A DNA stretch of 64,000 nucleotides from G963704535 sp963704535 (GCA_963704535.1 OY969916.1:372001-436000); one strand, 5' to 3'; numbered from the stretch's first letter, positions 34,305-43,576 are shown. The notes: generated from the letters alone by a model not told the origin. Translations and numbers: made by a program.

Positions 34305-34422
34305 AGTTCTGGAAAAAAGGGGGTTTGAGGGGGCTGCCCCTTCAGCCTCCTCGCTCACATTTCTGGAAGAAAGGGGATTTGAGGGGGTAGCCCCCTCAGT
34401 CTCTCCCACCCACATTGTAGAG
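34305..34422 (+). repeat. Two truncated element A cores
   Basis: Tandem cores TTCTGGAAAAAAGGGGGTTT... and TTCTGGAAGAAAGGGGATTT..., each around GAGGGGG-GCCCC palindromes; the second ends with CCCACCCACATTGTAG, also seen at 44873-44926 and 37359-37412. Confidence 0.55.
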
Positions 34423-34460
34423 CAGAGCAGCATTGTCTAAAATCGTAAACGGAGTGTGCC

Positions 34461-35246
34461 ATGGCATACGAAAACATCACCTTCGAGCGCGACGGCGCGG
34501 TGGCCACGATCACGATCAATCGTGAGCGGGTGCGTAATGCGCTCAACCACGCCACCGTCGGCGAGATCCTGGCGGCGCTGCACGAGGTCGAGGAGAATGG
34601 CGAGCTGCGGGTGGCGATCATCACCGGCGCGGGGGACAAGGCGTTCGCCGCTGGCGCCGATATCAACGAGCTGCGCGCGCTGCCCAGCGCGACGGCTGCC
34701 CGCCAGCGCAGCCAGCGCTCGCACCAGGTCGGGTTCTATATCACCGAGATGACCAAGATCGTGATCGCGGCGATCAATGGGTTCGCCCTGGGCGGCGGGT
34801 GTGAGCTGGCGATGAGCTGCGACATCCGGCTGGCCGCCGACACGGCCAGGCTCGGCCAGCCGGAGATCAACCTGGGGATCATGCCCGGCTGGGGCGGCAC
34901 GCAGCGGCTCACGCGCCTGGCCGGCCCAGGCATGTCTAAGCTGCTCAACCTGACCGGCGAGATGATCACGGCCGAGGAGGCGCTGCGGATCGGGCTGGTC
35001 GAGCGGGTCTACCCGGCCGCCGAGCTGATCGGCGGCGCCCGCGCGGTGGCCCAGCAGATCGCCAGCAAGGCCCCGCTGGCGGTCGCGGCGATCAAGCAGG
35101 CGATCAACCGCGGCATGAATATGCCATTGACCGAGGCCTGCCTGTATGAGGCCGCGCTGTTCGGCGACATCACCTTCACCGAGGACGCCAAAGAGGGCAC
35201 CGGCGCATTCCTGGAGAAGCGCACACCCACCTGGAAAGGCAAATAG
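34461..35246 (+). CDS. Enoyl-CoA hydratase/isomerase (crotonase family)
   Basis: 261 residues. AFAAGADINELRALP (about 64-78) and NGFALGGGCELAMSCD (about 107-122) form the CoA-binding oxyanion hole; both catalytic glutamates are present (GGGCELA and QPEINLGIMPGWGGTQ). Hydrates 2-enoyl-CoA to 3-hydroxyacyl-CoA. Lies 160 bp after the hydroxyacyl-CoA dehydrogenase with repeat cores between, same strand, likely co-transcribed. Confidence 0.93.
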   Translation: MAYENITFERDGAVATITINRERVRNALNHATVGEILAALHEVEENGELRVAIITGAGDKAFAAGADINELRALPSATAARQRSQRSHQVGFYITEMTKIVIAAINGFALGGGCELAMSCDIRLAADTARLGQPEINLGIMPGWGGTQRLTRLAGPGMSKLLNLTGEMITAEEALRIGLVERVYPAAELIGGARAVAQQIASKAPLAVAAIKQAINRGMNMPLTEACLYEAALFGDITFTEDAKEGTGAFLEKRTPTWKGK

Positions 35247-35276
35247 CGCAGACATCTTCACGAAAGGACCCCACCG

Positions 35277-36596
35277 ATGAGCACGGCGGACGCCAGCACA
35301 ACCGTCTCAACCAGGCCGGAGCGCAAAATATCGACGCTCTCCGTCGGCAGCTGGGTGCTCTACGACCTGGCCAATACGATCTTCTCCCTGAATATCGTCT
35401 CGCTTTATTTCTCTCTGTGGGTGGTCAATGTGATGGGCGGCGGCGATGCCGACTACGGCTTCGCCAATAGCATCTCAATGGCGGTGATCTTCTTCGCCTC
35501 GCCGCTGCTGGGCGCGCTAACCGACCAGGCGCCGCGGCGCATGCCGTTCCTGCTGGTCTCGACAGTGCTGTGTGTCGGGTTCACGCTGCTGTTGGGCCAG
35601 GGCGGCATGTTCACCTCGCTGGTCTACTTCGCGCTAGCCAATATCGCCTACCAGGCCGCCGTACAATTCTACGACGCGCTGCTGCCCGAAGTCAGCACTG
35701 AGGAGAACCGCGGCTGGGTCGGTGGCGTGGGTGTCGGCGTGGGCTACCTCGGCTCGGTGATCGGCATCCTGGTCGGGCGTATGCTGCTGGCCGGGGTCGA
35801 TGAGCTGCCGCAGGCCGCCCAGACCGAGCGCTACACCACGCTGTTCCAGGTGACTGCGGTGCTGTTCCTGATCTTCGCCCTACCGTGCTTCTTCTTTGTG
35901 CGCGAGCGCCCCAAGCCCAATCGGCACTTCACCCTGGCCTCGGTCGGCGCCGCGATGCGGCAAGTCGGCGTGACGCTGCGCTCGACCGGGCGCTATCCAG
36001 GGCTGGTGCGCTTTCTGGTCGGGCGCATCTTTTACACCGACGCCGTCAACACCGTGATCGCCTTTATGGGCATCTATGTGACGAATGAGGTCGGTTTCAG
36101 CGCCGCCGAGTCCTCGCTGGTGCTGCTGGTCGCCATTCTGTTCGCGGTCGTCGGGGGCTTCCTTTGGGGCAAGGTCGTCGATCGAATCGGCCCCAAGCGC
36201 TCGCTCGATATGGTCCTGTTCTTGTGGGTGATCGTGTTTGTGTGGGCCGCCGTTGTCGGCTTTCTGAAGCTGCCCGGCGCGCTGTTCTGGCCGGTGCCCT
36301 GCCTGGCCGGCATAGCGCTTGGCGGCACCTGGACCGCCGACCGGCCATATATGCTGCGGCTGACGCCGCCGGCCCGTGTGGGCGAGTTCTACGGGCTGTA
36401 TGGGATGGTCGGTCGCTTTGCCGCGATCATCGGCCCATTCATCTGGGGGCTGGTCGCCGATGTGCTGGGCCTGGGCCGACCGGCCGCGATCCTGACGCTG
36501 CTGCTGGGGATCGTGATCGGCTATGTCATCCTGCGCCCGGTCTCCGATGCGCCCCGCGAGTGGTCGGCCGAGGAGCGCGGCGAGGAGGCCGCTTAG
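35277..36596 (+). CDS. MFS transporter, UMF1/Atg22-like
   Basis: 439 residues with about twelve membrane spans. The N-terminal SWVLYDLANTIFSLNIVSLY and the GALTDQAPRRMPFLL loop match the UMF1 (Atg22-like) branch of the major facilitator superfamily. Substrate unknown; yeast Atg22 exports amino acids from the vacuole. AAAGGA ribosome site; 30 bp after the enoyl-CoA hydratase, so part of the same transcript, which suggests export or uptake of a compound linked to acyl-CoA or amino-acid catabolism. Confidence 0.82.
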   Translation: MSTADASTTVSTRPERKISTLSVGSWVLYDLANTIFSLNIVSLYFSLWVVNVMGGGDADYGFANSISMAVIFFASPLLGALTDQAPRRMPFLLVSTVLCVGFTLLLGQGGMFTSLVYFALANIAYQAAVQFYDALLPEVSTEENRGWVGGVGVGVGYLGSVIGILVGRMLLAGVDELPQAAQTERYTTLFQVTAVLFLIFALPCFFFVRERPKPNRHFTLASVGAAMRQVGVTLRSTGRYPGLVRFLVGRIFYTDAVNTVIAFMGIYVTNEVGFSAAESSLVLLVAILFAVVGGFLWGKVVDRIGPKRSLDMVLFLWVIVFVWAAVVGFLKLPGALFWPVPCLAGIALGGTWTADRPYMLRLTPPARVGEFYGLYGMVGRFAAIIGPFIWGLVADVLGLGRPAAILTLLLGIVIGYVILRPVSDAPREWSAEERGEEAA

Positions 36597-36606
36597 TAAT
36601 AGGCGT

Positions 36607-37392
36607 ATGGTTCGTAGCAGACTTGCCCGGCTCAAAGAGCGACATACTGGTCTTTCCTACGGTCGGGAGATCGTCGCGCAGTGGTGCGGCGCGTACGTCC
36701 GGGGGCTGAACTGCGAGCCGGTCAATGTGCTTGACATCGGCTGCGGGCGCTACGGGACCGATCTACGCAATGTGCGGGATGCTGCGGGTGGCCGGCAGGT
36801 GCGGCTATTCGGCGTCGAGCAACACGTTCCCAATGTGGAGGAGGTGCGCGGGCATGGAATCAGCGCCTTTGCGCTGGATATCGAGCGCGAGCCGCTGCCG
36901 GTCGAGGATGCGTTCTTCGATATCGTGATCGCCAACCAGATCGTCGAGCACGTCAAAGAGATCTTCTGGGTCTTCTCGGAGATCTCGCGCGTGCTGAAGA
37001 CGGGCGGCCTACTGGTCGTCGGCGTGCCGAACCTGGCGTCGCTGCACAATCGGCTCCTGCTGCTCTCCGGCGAGCAGCCCTCCACGATCGAGACCCTCGG
37101 CCCGCATGTGCGCGGCTTTACCGCCCCGGCGCTCCGGCGCTTCGTCGAGGCCGACGGCTATTTCAAGATCATCCAGGTGAAAGGGTCGAACTTCTACCCG
37201 TTCCCGCCGCTCCTCAGTACGGTGCTCAGCCGGCTCTTTCCGACGCTGTCGGTCGGGCTGTTTGCGGCGGCGCGCCGCCAGGAGAAGCACGGAACTTTTA
37301 TACAGGTGCTGGATACTCGCTACTACGAGACAGCATATTTCAAAGGGCGACAAATAAGGGGGGAGTTTGAGGGGGTCGCCCCTCAAGAATAA
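36607..37392 (+). CDS. Class I SAM-dependent methyltransferase with repeat-derived C-terminus
   Basis: 261 residues from ATG 36607. Motif I VLDIGCGRYG (about 40-49), then SAM-acidic loop VEQHVPNVEE and post-motif FDIVIANQIVEHVKE, as in Methyltransf_11-type enzymes acting on small molecules or sugars; target unknown. The last residues (RGEFEGVAPQE) are translated from an element A core that begins at about 37359, so the original stop has been replaced. Confidence 0.8.
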   Translation: MVRSRLARLKERHTGLSYGREIVAQWCGAYVRGLNCEPVNVLDIGCGRYGTDLRNVRDAAGGRQVRLFGVEQHVPNVEEVRGHGISAFALDIEREPLPVEDAFFDIVIANQIVEHVKEIFWVFSEISRVLKTGGLLVVGVPNLASLHNRLLLLSGEQPSTIETLGPHVRGFTAPALRRFVEADGYFKIIQVKGSNFYPFPPLLSTVLSRLFPTLSVGLFAAARRQEKHGTFIQVLDTRYYETAYFKGRQIRGEFEGVAPQE

Positions 37393-37412
37393 TCCCACCC
37401 ACATTGCATGAA
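37359..37412 (+). repeat. Element A core overlapping a methyltransferase C-terminus
   Basis: GGGGGGAGTTTGAGGGGG ... CCCCTCAAGAATAAT followed by CCCACCCACATTG. Supplies the last 11 codons and the stop of the methyltransferase. Confidence 0.6.
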
Positions 37413-37432
37413 AGTCTGACAGGAGCGACATT

Positions 37433-38675
37433 ATGGACTTCACCGCAAACTACGATATGTTCCTGGGCGAGGAGCACGATCTGCTACGCAAGACGGTGCG
37501 CGACTTCGGCGAGAAGGAGGTCGCACCGTTTATCCGCGAGTGGGATCGCGCCGGCGCGCAGTCTGAGGGCGCCGAGGAGCGCCCGCACATCCGCAAGGTG
37601 CTGGGCCGCATGGCCGAGCTTGGCTTGCTCGGAATCTGCATCCCGCAGAAGTACGGCGGCGCCGGCATGGACTACCTGTCCCTGGCGGTCGTCTGCGAGG
37701 AACTGGAGCGGGTCGACTCGTTCCTGCGGGTGGTCCTGAGCGTCCACACCGGCCTGAACTCGATGGCGATCTTCCAGTGGGGCACCGAGGAGCAGAAGCA
37801 GAAATACCTGAAGCCGCAGGCGGAGGGCTCGAAGATCGCATGCCTACTGCCTCACCGAGCCGAACTCCGGCACCGACGTCGCCGGCATGCTCGCCACGGC
37901 TCGGCGCGAGGGCGACTCCTACGTGCTCAACGGCGAGAAGACCTGGATCAGCCTGGCCGACGTCGCTGACCACTTCCTGGTCTTCGCCAAGACCGACTCC
38001 AGCAAGGGGCATGACGGCATCTCGGCCTTTATTGTCGAGCGCGGCATGGGCGTGCAGTCGCACTCGATCCACGGCAAGCTGGGCGTGCGGGCCGGCAACA
38101 CTGGCTCGGTTGTGCTCCAGGACGTGCGCGTTCCGGTCGCCAACCGGCTTGGCGAGGAGGGCGAGGGCTTCAAGATCGCTATGACCGCGCTGGACAACGG
38201 TCGCTACACCGTCGCCGCCGGCGCGACCGGCCTGATCCAGGCGGCGCTGGACGCCAGCGTCAGGTACGCGCTGGAGCGCCAGACCTTCGGCGTGGCGATC
38301 GCGCAGCACCAGCTCGTCAAGCGCATGGTCAGCCACATGGTTCGCAAGCTCGACACTAGCCGCCTGCTGGTCTACCGCGCCGGCTGGCTCAAGAACCTGG
38401 GCCGCCGCAACTCGCGCGAGACGACGCTGGCCAAGTGGCACGCGACGGTCTCCTCGTTCGAGAGTGCCGACGACGCCATTCAGATCCACGGCGCCTACGG
38501 CTACTCCGACGAGTACCCGGTCGAACGCTACCTGCGTAACTCGAAGGGCGCGGTGATCTACGAGGGCACCCGCGAACTCCAGGAGCTGCTCCAGGCCGAC
38601 TACGCCTTCGGCTTCCGCGAGTACCGACCGCTGCGACGCGAGCTGCCGGCGTATAGCGCGGAGGAGTGGGAGTAG
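37433..38675 (+). CDS. Acyl-CoA dehydrogenase with +1 frameshift
   Basis: Reads as one acyl-CoA dehydrogenase if a single base is removed at about 37850 (the A in ATCGCATGCC), which joins EGSKIA to AYCLTEPNSGTDVAGM. N-terminal helical domain (EEHDLLRKTVRDFGEKEVAP), PQKYGGAGMDYLSLAV, the flavin motif LTEPNSGTD, WISLADVADHFLVFA, and a C-terminal domain with HGAYGYSDEYPVERYLRNSK. Merged length about 413, slightly long for the family. It oxidises acyl-CoA to enoyl-CoA, passing electrons to the EtfBA pair encoded next. Frameshift is either a consensus error or inactivation. Confidence 0.82.
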
Positions 38676-38692
38676 CCGCTGTCCGAAAGGGC

Positions 38693-38850
38693 AGGTGTGG
38701 AGGGGCCGCCCTCCACAGTCTTTTACCTTGTGGCGTCCGAAAGGGGAGGTGTGGAAGGGCCGCCCTCCACGATGTCTAGCCTTCCGGCGGCGGGGTTTGG
38801 GAAGGGAAGGTGTGGAGGGGCCGCCCTCCACGATGTCTAACCTTCCGGCG
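38693..38850 (+). repeat. Three tandem 55-60 bp palindrome-bearing repeats
   Basis: Each copy has a GTCCGAAAGG-like start, palindrome GTGGAGGGGCCGCCCTCCAC (middle copy has one mismatch), and copies 2 and 3 share CGATGTCTA-CCTTCCGGCGGC. Different from element A in sequence but similar in design. A -10-like TATAAT follows at 38888-38893 before etfB. Confidence 0.7.
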
Positions 38851-38931
38851 GCGCTGGCCCAAGAAATGCTGGTGGCACGTATCATGATATAATGCGGTGC
38901 GTCATGAAAATAAAGGTAGGAGAAATCTAAG

Positions 38932-39714
38932 ATGCACATCGTCGTCTGCATGAAGCAGGTCCCGCGCGACAACTCGGTCAAGATCAACGCGGACCTGAGC
39001 ATCAACGCCGAGGGAATCGAGCAGATCATGAACCTCTTCGACGAGTACGCCGTCGAGGAGGGGATCAAGTGGAACGAGGAGAAAGGCGGCAAGGTCACGA
39101 TCCTTTCGCTCGGCCCGGAGGCCTGGAAGGAGCAGATCCGCCGTGCCCTGGCCATGGGCGCGACCGATGCGCTGCTGCTCAACGACCCGGCCTTCGCGAC
39201 GCTGGATACGCTGGGCGCCGCCCGCGCCGTCGCCGCCGCGATCAAGAAGCTCGGCGATGTCGATTTGGTGCTGTGCGGTCGCAACTCGACCGACGACGAG
39301 AGCGGCGCGTTTGGGCCGGCGCTGGCCCGCGTGCTCGGCTGGCCGCAGCTCACCTACGTCGGCAAGGTCGCCGAGGTGGACGATGGCGGCAAGCGGATCG
39401 TCGTCGAGCGCCACCTTGAGGAGCAGATCGAGACGGTCGAGTCGCGCCTGCCGGCGGTCGTCACCGTCGTCAAAGATATCAACGAGCCGCGCTACCCCTC
39501 GCTGCTGCGGATCAAGCGCGTCGCTAAGGTCGAGATCCCGATCTGGGGCGCCGGCGACCTGGGCCTGAGCGGCGATGCGCTGGCGCCGGCCCTGAGCATC
39601 ACCACCCGCGTCCCGCCGCCCCCGCGCGCCAAGGGCGAGGTGATCGACGGCGCCGATGCGGCCGAGAAGGTACGCAAGCTGGTCGATAAGTTGATGGAGG
39701 ACCAGGTAATCTAG
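38932..39714 (+). CDS. etfB: Electron transfer flavoprotein beta subunit
   Basis: 260 residues starting HIVVCMKQVPRDNSVKIN, with LALAMGATDALLL, the CGRNSTDDESGAFGPALARVLGWPQLTYV block and the VxxxKDINEPRYPSLLRIK motif of EtfB, which contacts the dehydrogenase. Binds AMP and part of FAD with EtfA and relays electrons from acyl-CoA dehydrogenases to the quinone pool. AGGAGA before ATG. Followed by etfA. Confidence 0.95.
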   Translation: MHIVVCMKQVPRDNSVKINADLSINAEGIEQIMNLFDEYAVEEGIKWNEEKGGKVTILSLGPEAWKEQIRRALAMGATDALLLNDPAFATLDTLGAARAVAAAIKKLGDVDLVLCGRNSTDDESGAFGPALARVLGWPQLTYVGKVAEVDDGGKRIVVERHLEEQIETVESRLPAVVTVVKDINEPRYPSLLRIKRVAKVEIPIWGAGDLGLSGDALAPALSITTRVPPPPRAKGEVIDGADAAEKVRKLVDKLMEDQVI

Positions 39715-39732
39715 CGACTTTCGATACGCCTC

Positions 39733-39836
39733 CAGCACCTGTAAGGCGACCCCTCCGTGGGCGCCGCTGCCGACCTGTAAGGCGGCCCCTCCGTGGGCGC
39801 CACAGCAGCCGATCTGTAAGGCGGCCCCCGTGGGCG
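39733..39836 (+). repeat. Three short tandem repeats between etfB and etfA
   Basis: Units of about 35 bp: CTGTAAGGCGGCCCCTCCG followed by TGGGCGCC, three times; each can fold as GGCG...CGCC. Inside an operon, so they would be transcribed between the two subunit genes. Confidence 0.65.
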
Positions 39837-39856
39837 CCGTATCGTAGGAGAGATAC

Positions 39857-40846
39857 ATGCCAAACGAAATATGGGTCCTGATCGAGAAGGCCCGCCACGC
39901 CGACAACATCGCCGCGATCTCGCGCGAGCTGCTGGGCAAAGGGCGCGAGCTGGCCGATGCGTCGGGGGCGCCGCTGGCCGCGCTAGTGCTCGGCTCCGGC
40001 GTCGATGCGCTGGCCGAACGCGCCTTCGCGTATGGCGCCGACAAAGCCTATGTCGTCGACGACGGGACACTGGCGCAGTACACGACCGACGGCTTTGTGG
40101 GCGCGGCGGCGGCGCTGGCCCAGCAGCACCAGCCTGCCCTAATCCTGACCGGCTCCAACTTCCAGATGCGCGACTTCAGCGCCGCGCTGGCGGCAGAACT
40201 AGGCGTCGGGCTGGCGATCGACGCGACTGGCGTCGCGATCGAGGGCGGGCAGATCAGCGCGTTGCGGCCCTCGCACGGCGGCAATGTGGTCAACACGCTC
40301 CAGTTCGGCGCGGCGCGACCGGCGATCATCGCCTTGCGTAAGCAGAGTTCCCCCGAGGCCAAGGAGCAGCCCGGCCGCAGTGGTGAGACGATTAAGGAGG
40401 CCATGCCGCAGGTCGAGCTGCGCACCAATGTTACCAGCGTCGCCCCCAAGCAGGGCGCGGTCAACCTAGCCGATGCCTCGATCATCGTGTCGGGCGGGCG
40501 CGGCCTCGGCTCGCCGGAGAACTACAAGAAGCTCATCCCGCCGCTGGCCGAGTCGCTCGGTGGGGCCTACGGCGCCTCGCGCGCGATCGTCGACGCCGGC
40601 TGGATCCCCTACGAGCACCAAGTCGGCCAGACCGGCAAGACCGTCAGCCCGAAGCTGTATATGGCCGTCGGCATCTCCGGCGCGATCCAGCACCTGGCCG
40701 GCATGCGCACGTCGCGCACAATCGTGGCGATCAATAAGGACCCCGATGCGCCGATCTTCCGCCTGGCATCCTACGGTATCGTTGGCGATGTCAACGAGAT
40801 CGTGCCGCTGCTGACCGAGGAGATCAAACGGCGCGCCAATCGGTGA
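39857..40846 (+). CDS. etfA: Electron transfer flavoprotein alpha subunit
   Basis: 329 residues. C-terminal FAD domain complete: VSGGRGLGSPENYKKL, GASRAIVDAGWIPYEHQVGQ, TGKTVSPKLYMAVGISGAIQ and NKDPDAPIFRLASYGIVGD. Forms the heterodimer with EtfB. Ribosome site GGAGAG at 39845-39850. A TGAAAGGG-type octamer hairpin (40847-40930) follows. Confidence 0.95.
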   Translation: MPNEIWVLIEKARHADNIAAISRELLGKGRELADASGAPLAALVLGSGVDALAERAFAYGADKAYVVDDGTLAQYTTDGFVGAAAALAQQHQPALILTGSNFQMRDFSAALAAELGVGLAIDATGVAIEGGQISALRPSHGGNVVNTLQFGAARPAIIALRKQSSPEAKEQPGRSGETIKEAMPQVELRTNVTSVAPKQGAVNLADASIIVSGGRGLGSPENYKKLIPPLAESLGGAYGASRAIVDAGWIPYEHQVGQTGKTVSPKLYMAVGISGAIQHLAGMRTSRTIVAINKDPDAPIFRLASYGIVGDVNEIVPLLTEEIKRRANR

Positions 40847-40930
40847 AGGGTGAAAGGGTGAAAGGGTGAAAGGGTGACATCAATGTCTCCCTTCACCCCC
40901 TCACCCCCTCACCCCTTCACCCCTTCATAG
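40847..40930. repeat. Octamer hairpin before leuD
   Basis: Four GAAAGGGT units face about five TCACCCC(C/T)-type units; ends about 10 bp before the leuD ribosome region (AAAGAGGTG). It can form a long stem in the intercistronic RNA. Confidence 0.65.
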
Positions 40931-40944
40931 AAAGAGGTGAATCA

Positions 40945-41454
40945 ATGGAGATTCGCGGTAACGCCTGGAAATACGGCGACAACATCGACACCGATGTGAT
41001 CATCCCCGGCCGCTACTGCCACATCGTCGACCCGGTCGAGCTGGGCAAGCACGCCCTGGCCGACCTGGACCCCGCCTTCGTCGGCAAGATGTCCCCCGGC
41101 GATCTGATCGTCGCGGGCACCAACTTCGGCTGCGGCTCCTCGCGCGAGATGGCCCCGATCGCGATCAAGGCCGCCGGCGTCAGCGCGGTCGTCGCGGCAT
41201 CCTTCGCGCGGATCTTCTTCCGCAACGCGATCAACATCGGCCTGCCGATCTTCCAGAGCGTCGAGGCTGCCCAGGCGATCGCCGGCGGCGACGAGCTACA
41301 GGTCGAGGCGGAGACCGGCGTCATCCACAACCTGACCCGCGGCGAGCAGTACCAGGCGGCGGCGTTCCCCGACTTCATCCAGGACATCGTCAAGCTCGGC
41401 GGGCTGAAGCCGTATGTGGAGCAGAAGCTGCGCGAGCGGCGAGCGCAATCTTGA
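40945..41454 (+). CDS. leuD: 3-isopropylmalate dehydratase small subunit (LeuD-like)
   Basis: 169 residues, the archaeal/bacterial short type. GDNIDTDVIIPGRYCH (about 11-26) and TNFGCGSSREMAPIAIKAAGV (about 59-79), the swivelling-domain substrate loop, are intact. Partners LeuC (frameshifted gene at 50537) to isomerise isopropylmalate in leucine synthesis, or an analogous homoaconitase substrate. It directly precedes the branched-chain-type 2-oxoacid dehydrogenase genes, an odd separation from leuC by 9 kb. Confidence 0.9.
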   Translation: MEIRGNAWKYGDNIDTDVIIPGRYCHIVDPVELGKHALADLDPAFVGKMSPGDLIVAGTNFGCGSSREMAPIAIKAAGVSAVVAASFARIFFRNAINIGLPIFQSVEAAQAIAGGDELQVEAETGVIHNLTRGEQYQAAAFPDFIQDIVKLGGLKPYVEQKLRERRAQS

Positions 41455-41468
41455 AAGGCAGGATTTTA

Positions 41469-42434
41469 GTGAGCCTGACCAACGACGACCTGTGCAAGCT
41501 CTACGAGCTGCTGCTCCTGACGCGCCGGCTCGACGAGCGCATGTGGTCGCTCCAGCGCCAGGGCAAGGTCTCGGCGCTGGCCTCGTGCCAGGGCCAGGAG
41601 GCCGCTCAGGTCGGCAGCGTCTACGCGCTCGCGCCCCAGGACTATATCGCCGTGGCCTACCGCGAATTGGGCGTCGCCGTGGCGCGCGGGATGGCGCCGC
41701 GCGATATCATGCTCTTCGCCCTGGGCCGCGCCGATGACCCGAACACGCGCGGGCGCCAGATTCCCGGTCACTACAGCTCCAGGAAGCTCGGTATCCTCTC
41801 CTCCTCCAGCCCGATCGCGACCCAGATCCCCCACGCCGTCGGTGCCGCGCTCACGGCCAAGACTCTGAAACAGGACGCCGTGGCGATCGTCTACTTCGGC
41901 GACGGGGCGACCAGCAAGGGCGATTTTCACGAGGCCTGCAACTGGGCTGGGGTCCACAAGCTGCCCTGCATCTTCTTCTGCCAAAACAATGAATATGCGA
42001 TCTCGGTGCCGGTGCGCCTCCAGATGGCGATCGAGAACGTAGCCGATCGCGCGGCCGGCTACGGCTTCCCCGGCGTCGTTGTCGACGGCAACGACACCCT
42101 GGCAGTTTACGATGTTACCCGCGCGGCGGTGGAGCGCGCCCGCTCCGGCGCGGGGCCGACCCTGATCGAGGCCAAGACCACGCGCCTGCTGCCGCACACC
42201 AGCGAGGACGACGACCGCCGCTACCGCCCGCGTGAAGAGCTTGAGTTGGCCCGCCGGCGCGACCCGCTGCCGCGCATGGCCGCCGCCATGAAGGAGCGCG
42301 GCGCCTGGGATGATGCCTGGGCCGCCGAGGTCGAGGCGCGCGTCGCCGCCACGATCGAGGACGCACAGGCCTATGCCGAGAACGCGCCCGAGCCCGCCGC
42401 CGAGGACGCGCTGCGCTGGAGTTATGCCGAATGA
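41469..42434 (+). CDS. Branched-chain-type 2-oxoacid dehydrogenase E1 alpha subunit
   Basis: About 321 residues from GTG 41469, chosen for AGGCAGGA 5-12 nt upstream; TTG 41451 overlapping the leuD stop is an alternative. LLLLTRRLDERMWSLQRQGK, PGHYSSRKLGILSSSSPIAT, QIPHAVGAA and the thiamine-diphosphate motif GDGATSKGDFHEACNWA...NN are those of BCKDH E1 alpha more than PDH. With E1 beta it decarboxylates branched 2-oxoacids and passes the acyl group to lipoyl-E2. Adjacent to leuD. Confidence 0.88.
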   Translation: MSLTNDDLCKLYELLLLTRRLDERMWSLQRQGKVSALASCQGQEAAQVGSVYALAPQDYIAVAYRELGVAVARGMAPRDIMLFALGRADDPNTRGRQIPGHYSSRKLGILSSSSPIATQIPHAVGAALTAKTLKQDAVAIVYFGDGATSKGDFHEACNWAGVHKLPCIFFCQNNEYAISVPVRLQMAIENVADRAAGYGFPGVVVDGNDTLAVYDVTRAAVERARSGAGPTLIEAKTTRLLPHTSEDDDRRYRPREELELARRRDPLPRMAAAMKERGAWDDAWAAEVEARVAATIEDAQAYAENAPEPAAEDALRWSYAE

Positions 42435-42435
42435 A

Positions 42436-42517
42436 GAGGTGAAGGGGTGAAAGGGTGAAGGGGTAGTACCTCTCACCCTCTCACCCTTTCACCCTTTCAC
42501 CCTTTCACCCTTTCAGA
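42436..42517. repeat. Octamer hairpin between E1 alpha and E1 beta
   Basis: AGGTGAAGGGGTGAAAGG (from about 42436) faces TCACCCTT units (to about 42510), both arms from the same 8-bp unit; AGAGGTG remains as the ribosome region of E1 beta. Confidence 0.65.
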
Positions 42518-42523
42518 GGTGTT

Positions 42524-43507
42524 ATGCCGACTCTCACGAACTTAGAGGCCGTACGCACCGCGCTGGCCGAGGAGCTGGAGCGCGACGAGCGCGTGATCCT
42601 GATCGGCGAAGACATTGGCGTCCACGGTGGCGTCTTTCGCGCCACTGACGGCTTGCAGGCTCGCTTCGGCGCCGATCGGGTGATCGATACGCCGCTGGCC
42701 GAGCTGGCGATCGCCGGCGTCGCGATCGGCGCGGCGATGACCGGCCTGCTGCCGGTCGCCGAGATGCAGTTCGCCGATTATATCCACCCGGCCTTCGACC
42801 AGATCGTCAACGAGGCGGCCAAGATCCGCTACCGCACCGGCGGCGACTGGAGCTGCCCGCTGGTGATTCGCGCGCCGACCGGGGCGGTTTACCCCGGCGG
42901 GCTGTATCATTCGCAGAGCGTCGAAGCCTACTATGCCCACGTTCCCGGCATCAAGGTGGTCCTGCCGTCGACACCCTACGATATGAAAGGGCTGCTCAAG
43001 GCCGCCATCCGTGACCCGGACCCGGTGATCTTTTTAGAGCATAAGAAGACCTACCGTACGATCAAGGGCGAGGTGCCGGACGAGGAGTACACCGTGCCGA
43101 TCGGCGTAGCCGACGTCAAGCGCGCCGGCGGCGACGTCAGCGTGATCACCTATGGCCTGATGGTCCACCACGCGCTGACCGCCGCCGAAACGCTGGCGCG
43201 CGAGGGGATCGATGTCGAGGTGCTCGACTTGCGCACGCTGCTGCCGCTCGACCGCGCGGCCATCCTCGCGACTGCCCGTAAGACTGGCAAGGTGCTGCTG
43301 TTGAGCGAGGATACGCTCACCGGCAGTATCACCGGCGAGCTGGCGGCGATCATCGCCGACGAGGCGTTCACCTCGCTCGACGCGCCGATCCGCCGGCTCT
43401 GCACGCCCGATACGCCTGGTATCCCCTGCAATATCCCACAGTTCGAGTGGCTGATCCCCGGTATCGCGCAGGTCGAGGCGGCGCTGCGCGAACTCGCGGC
43501 GTACTGA
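42524..43507 (+). CDS. Branched-chain-type 2-oxoacid dehydrogenase E1 beta subunit
   Basis: 327 residues. EDIGVHGGVFRATDGLQ, TPLAELAIAGVAIGAA, MQFADYIHPAFDQI, LYHSQSVEAYYAHVPGIKVV and FLEHKKTYRTIKGEVP are E1 beta signatures, the last two closer to branched-chain than to pyruvate enzymes. Forms the alpha2beta2 E1 with the preceding gene. The downstream E2 gene starts 70 bp later, past a REP-type palindrome. Confidence 0.93.
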   Translation: MPTLTNLEAVRTALAEELERDERVILIGEDIGVHGGVFRATDGLQARFGADRVIDTPLAELAIAGVAIGAAMTGLLPVAEMQFADYIHPAFDQIVNEAAKIRYRTGGDWSCPLVIRAPTGAVYPGGLYHSQSVEAYYAHVPGIKVVLPSTPYDMKGLLKAAIRDPDPVIFLEHKKTYRTIKGEVPDEEYTVPIGVADVKRAGGDVSVITYGLMVHHALTAAETLAREGIDVEVLDLRTLLPLDRAAILATARKTGKVLLLSEDTLTGSITGELAAIIADEAFTSLDAPIRRLCTPDTPGIPCNIPQFEWLIPGIAQVEAALRELAAY

Positions 43508-43546
43508 GCGCCCGACAGGATACGACCGGCCCATCTGCCTGCGTAA

Positions 43547-43565
43547 GGGCGTATTGCATACGCCC
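43547..43565. repeat. REP-type palindrome
   Basis: GGGCGTATTGCATACGCCC preceded by GCGTAA; same design as the palindromes at 9931 and 10240. Lies between the E1 beta and E2 genes. Confidence 0.6.
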
Positions 43566-43576
43566 CAAGAAAGACA

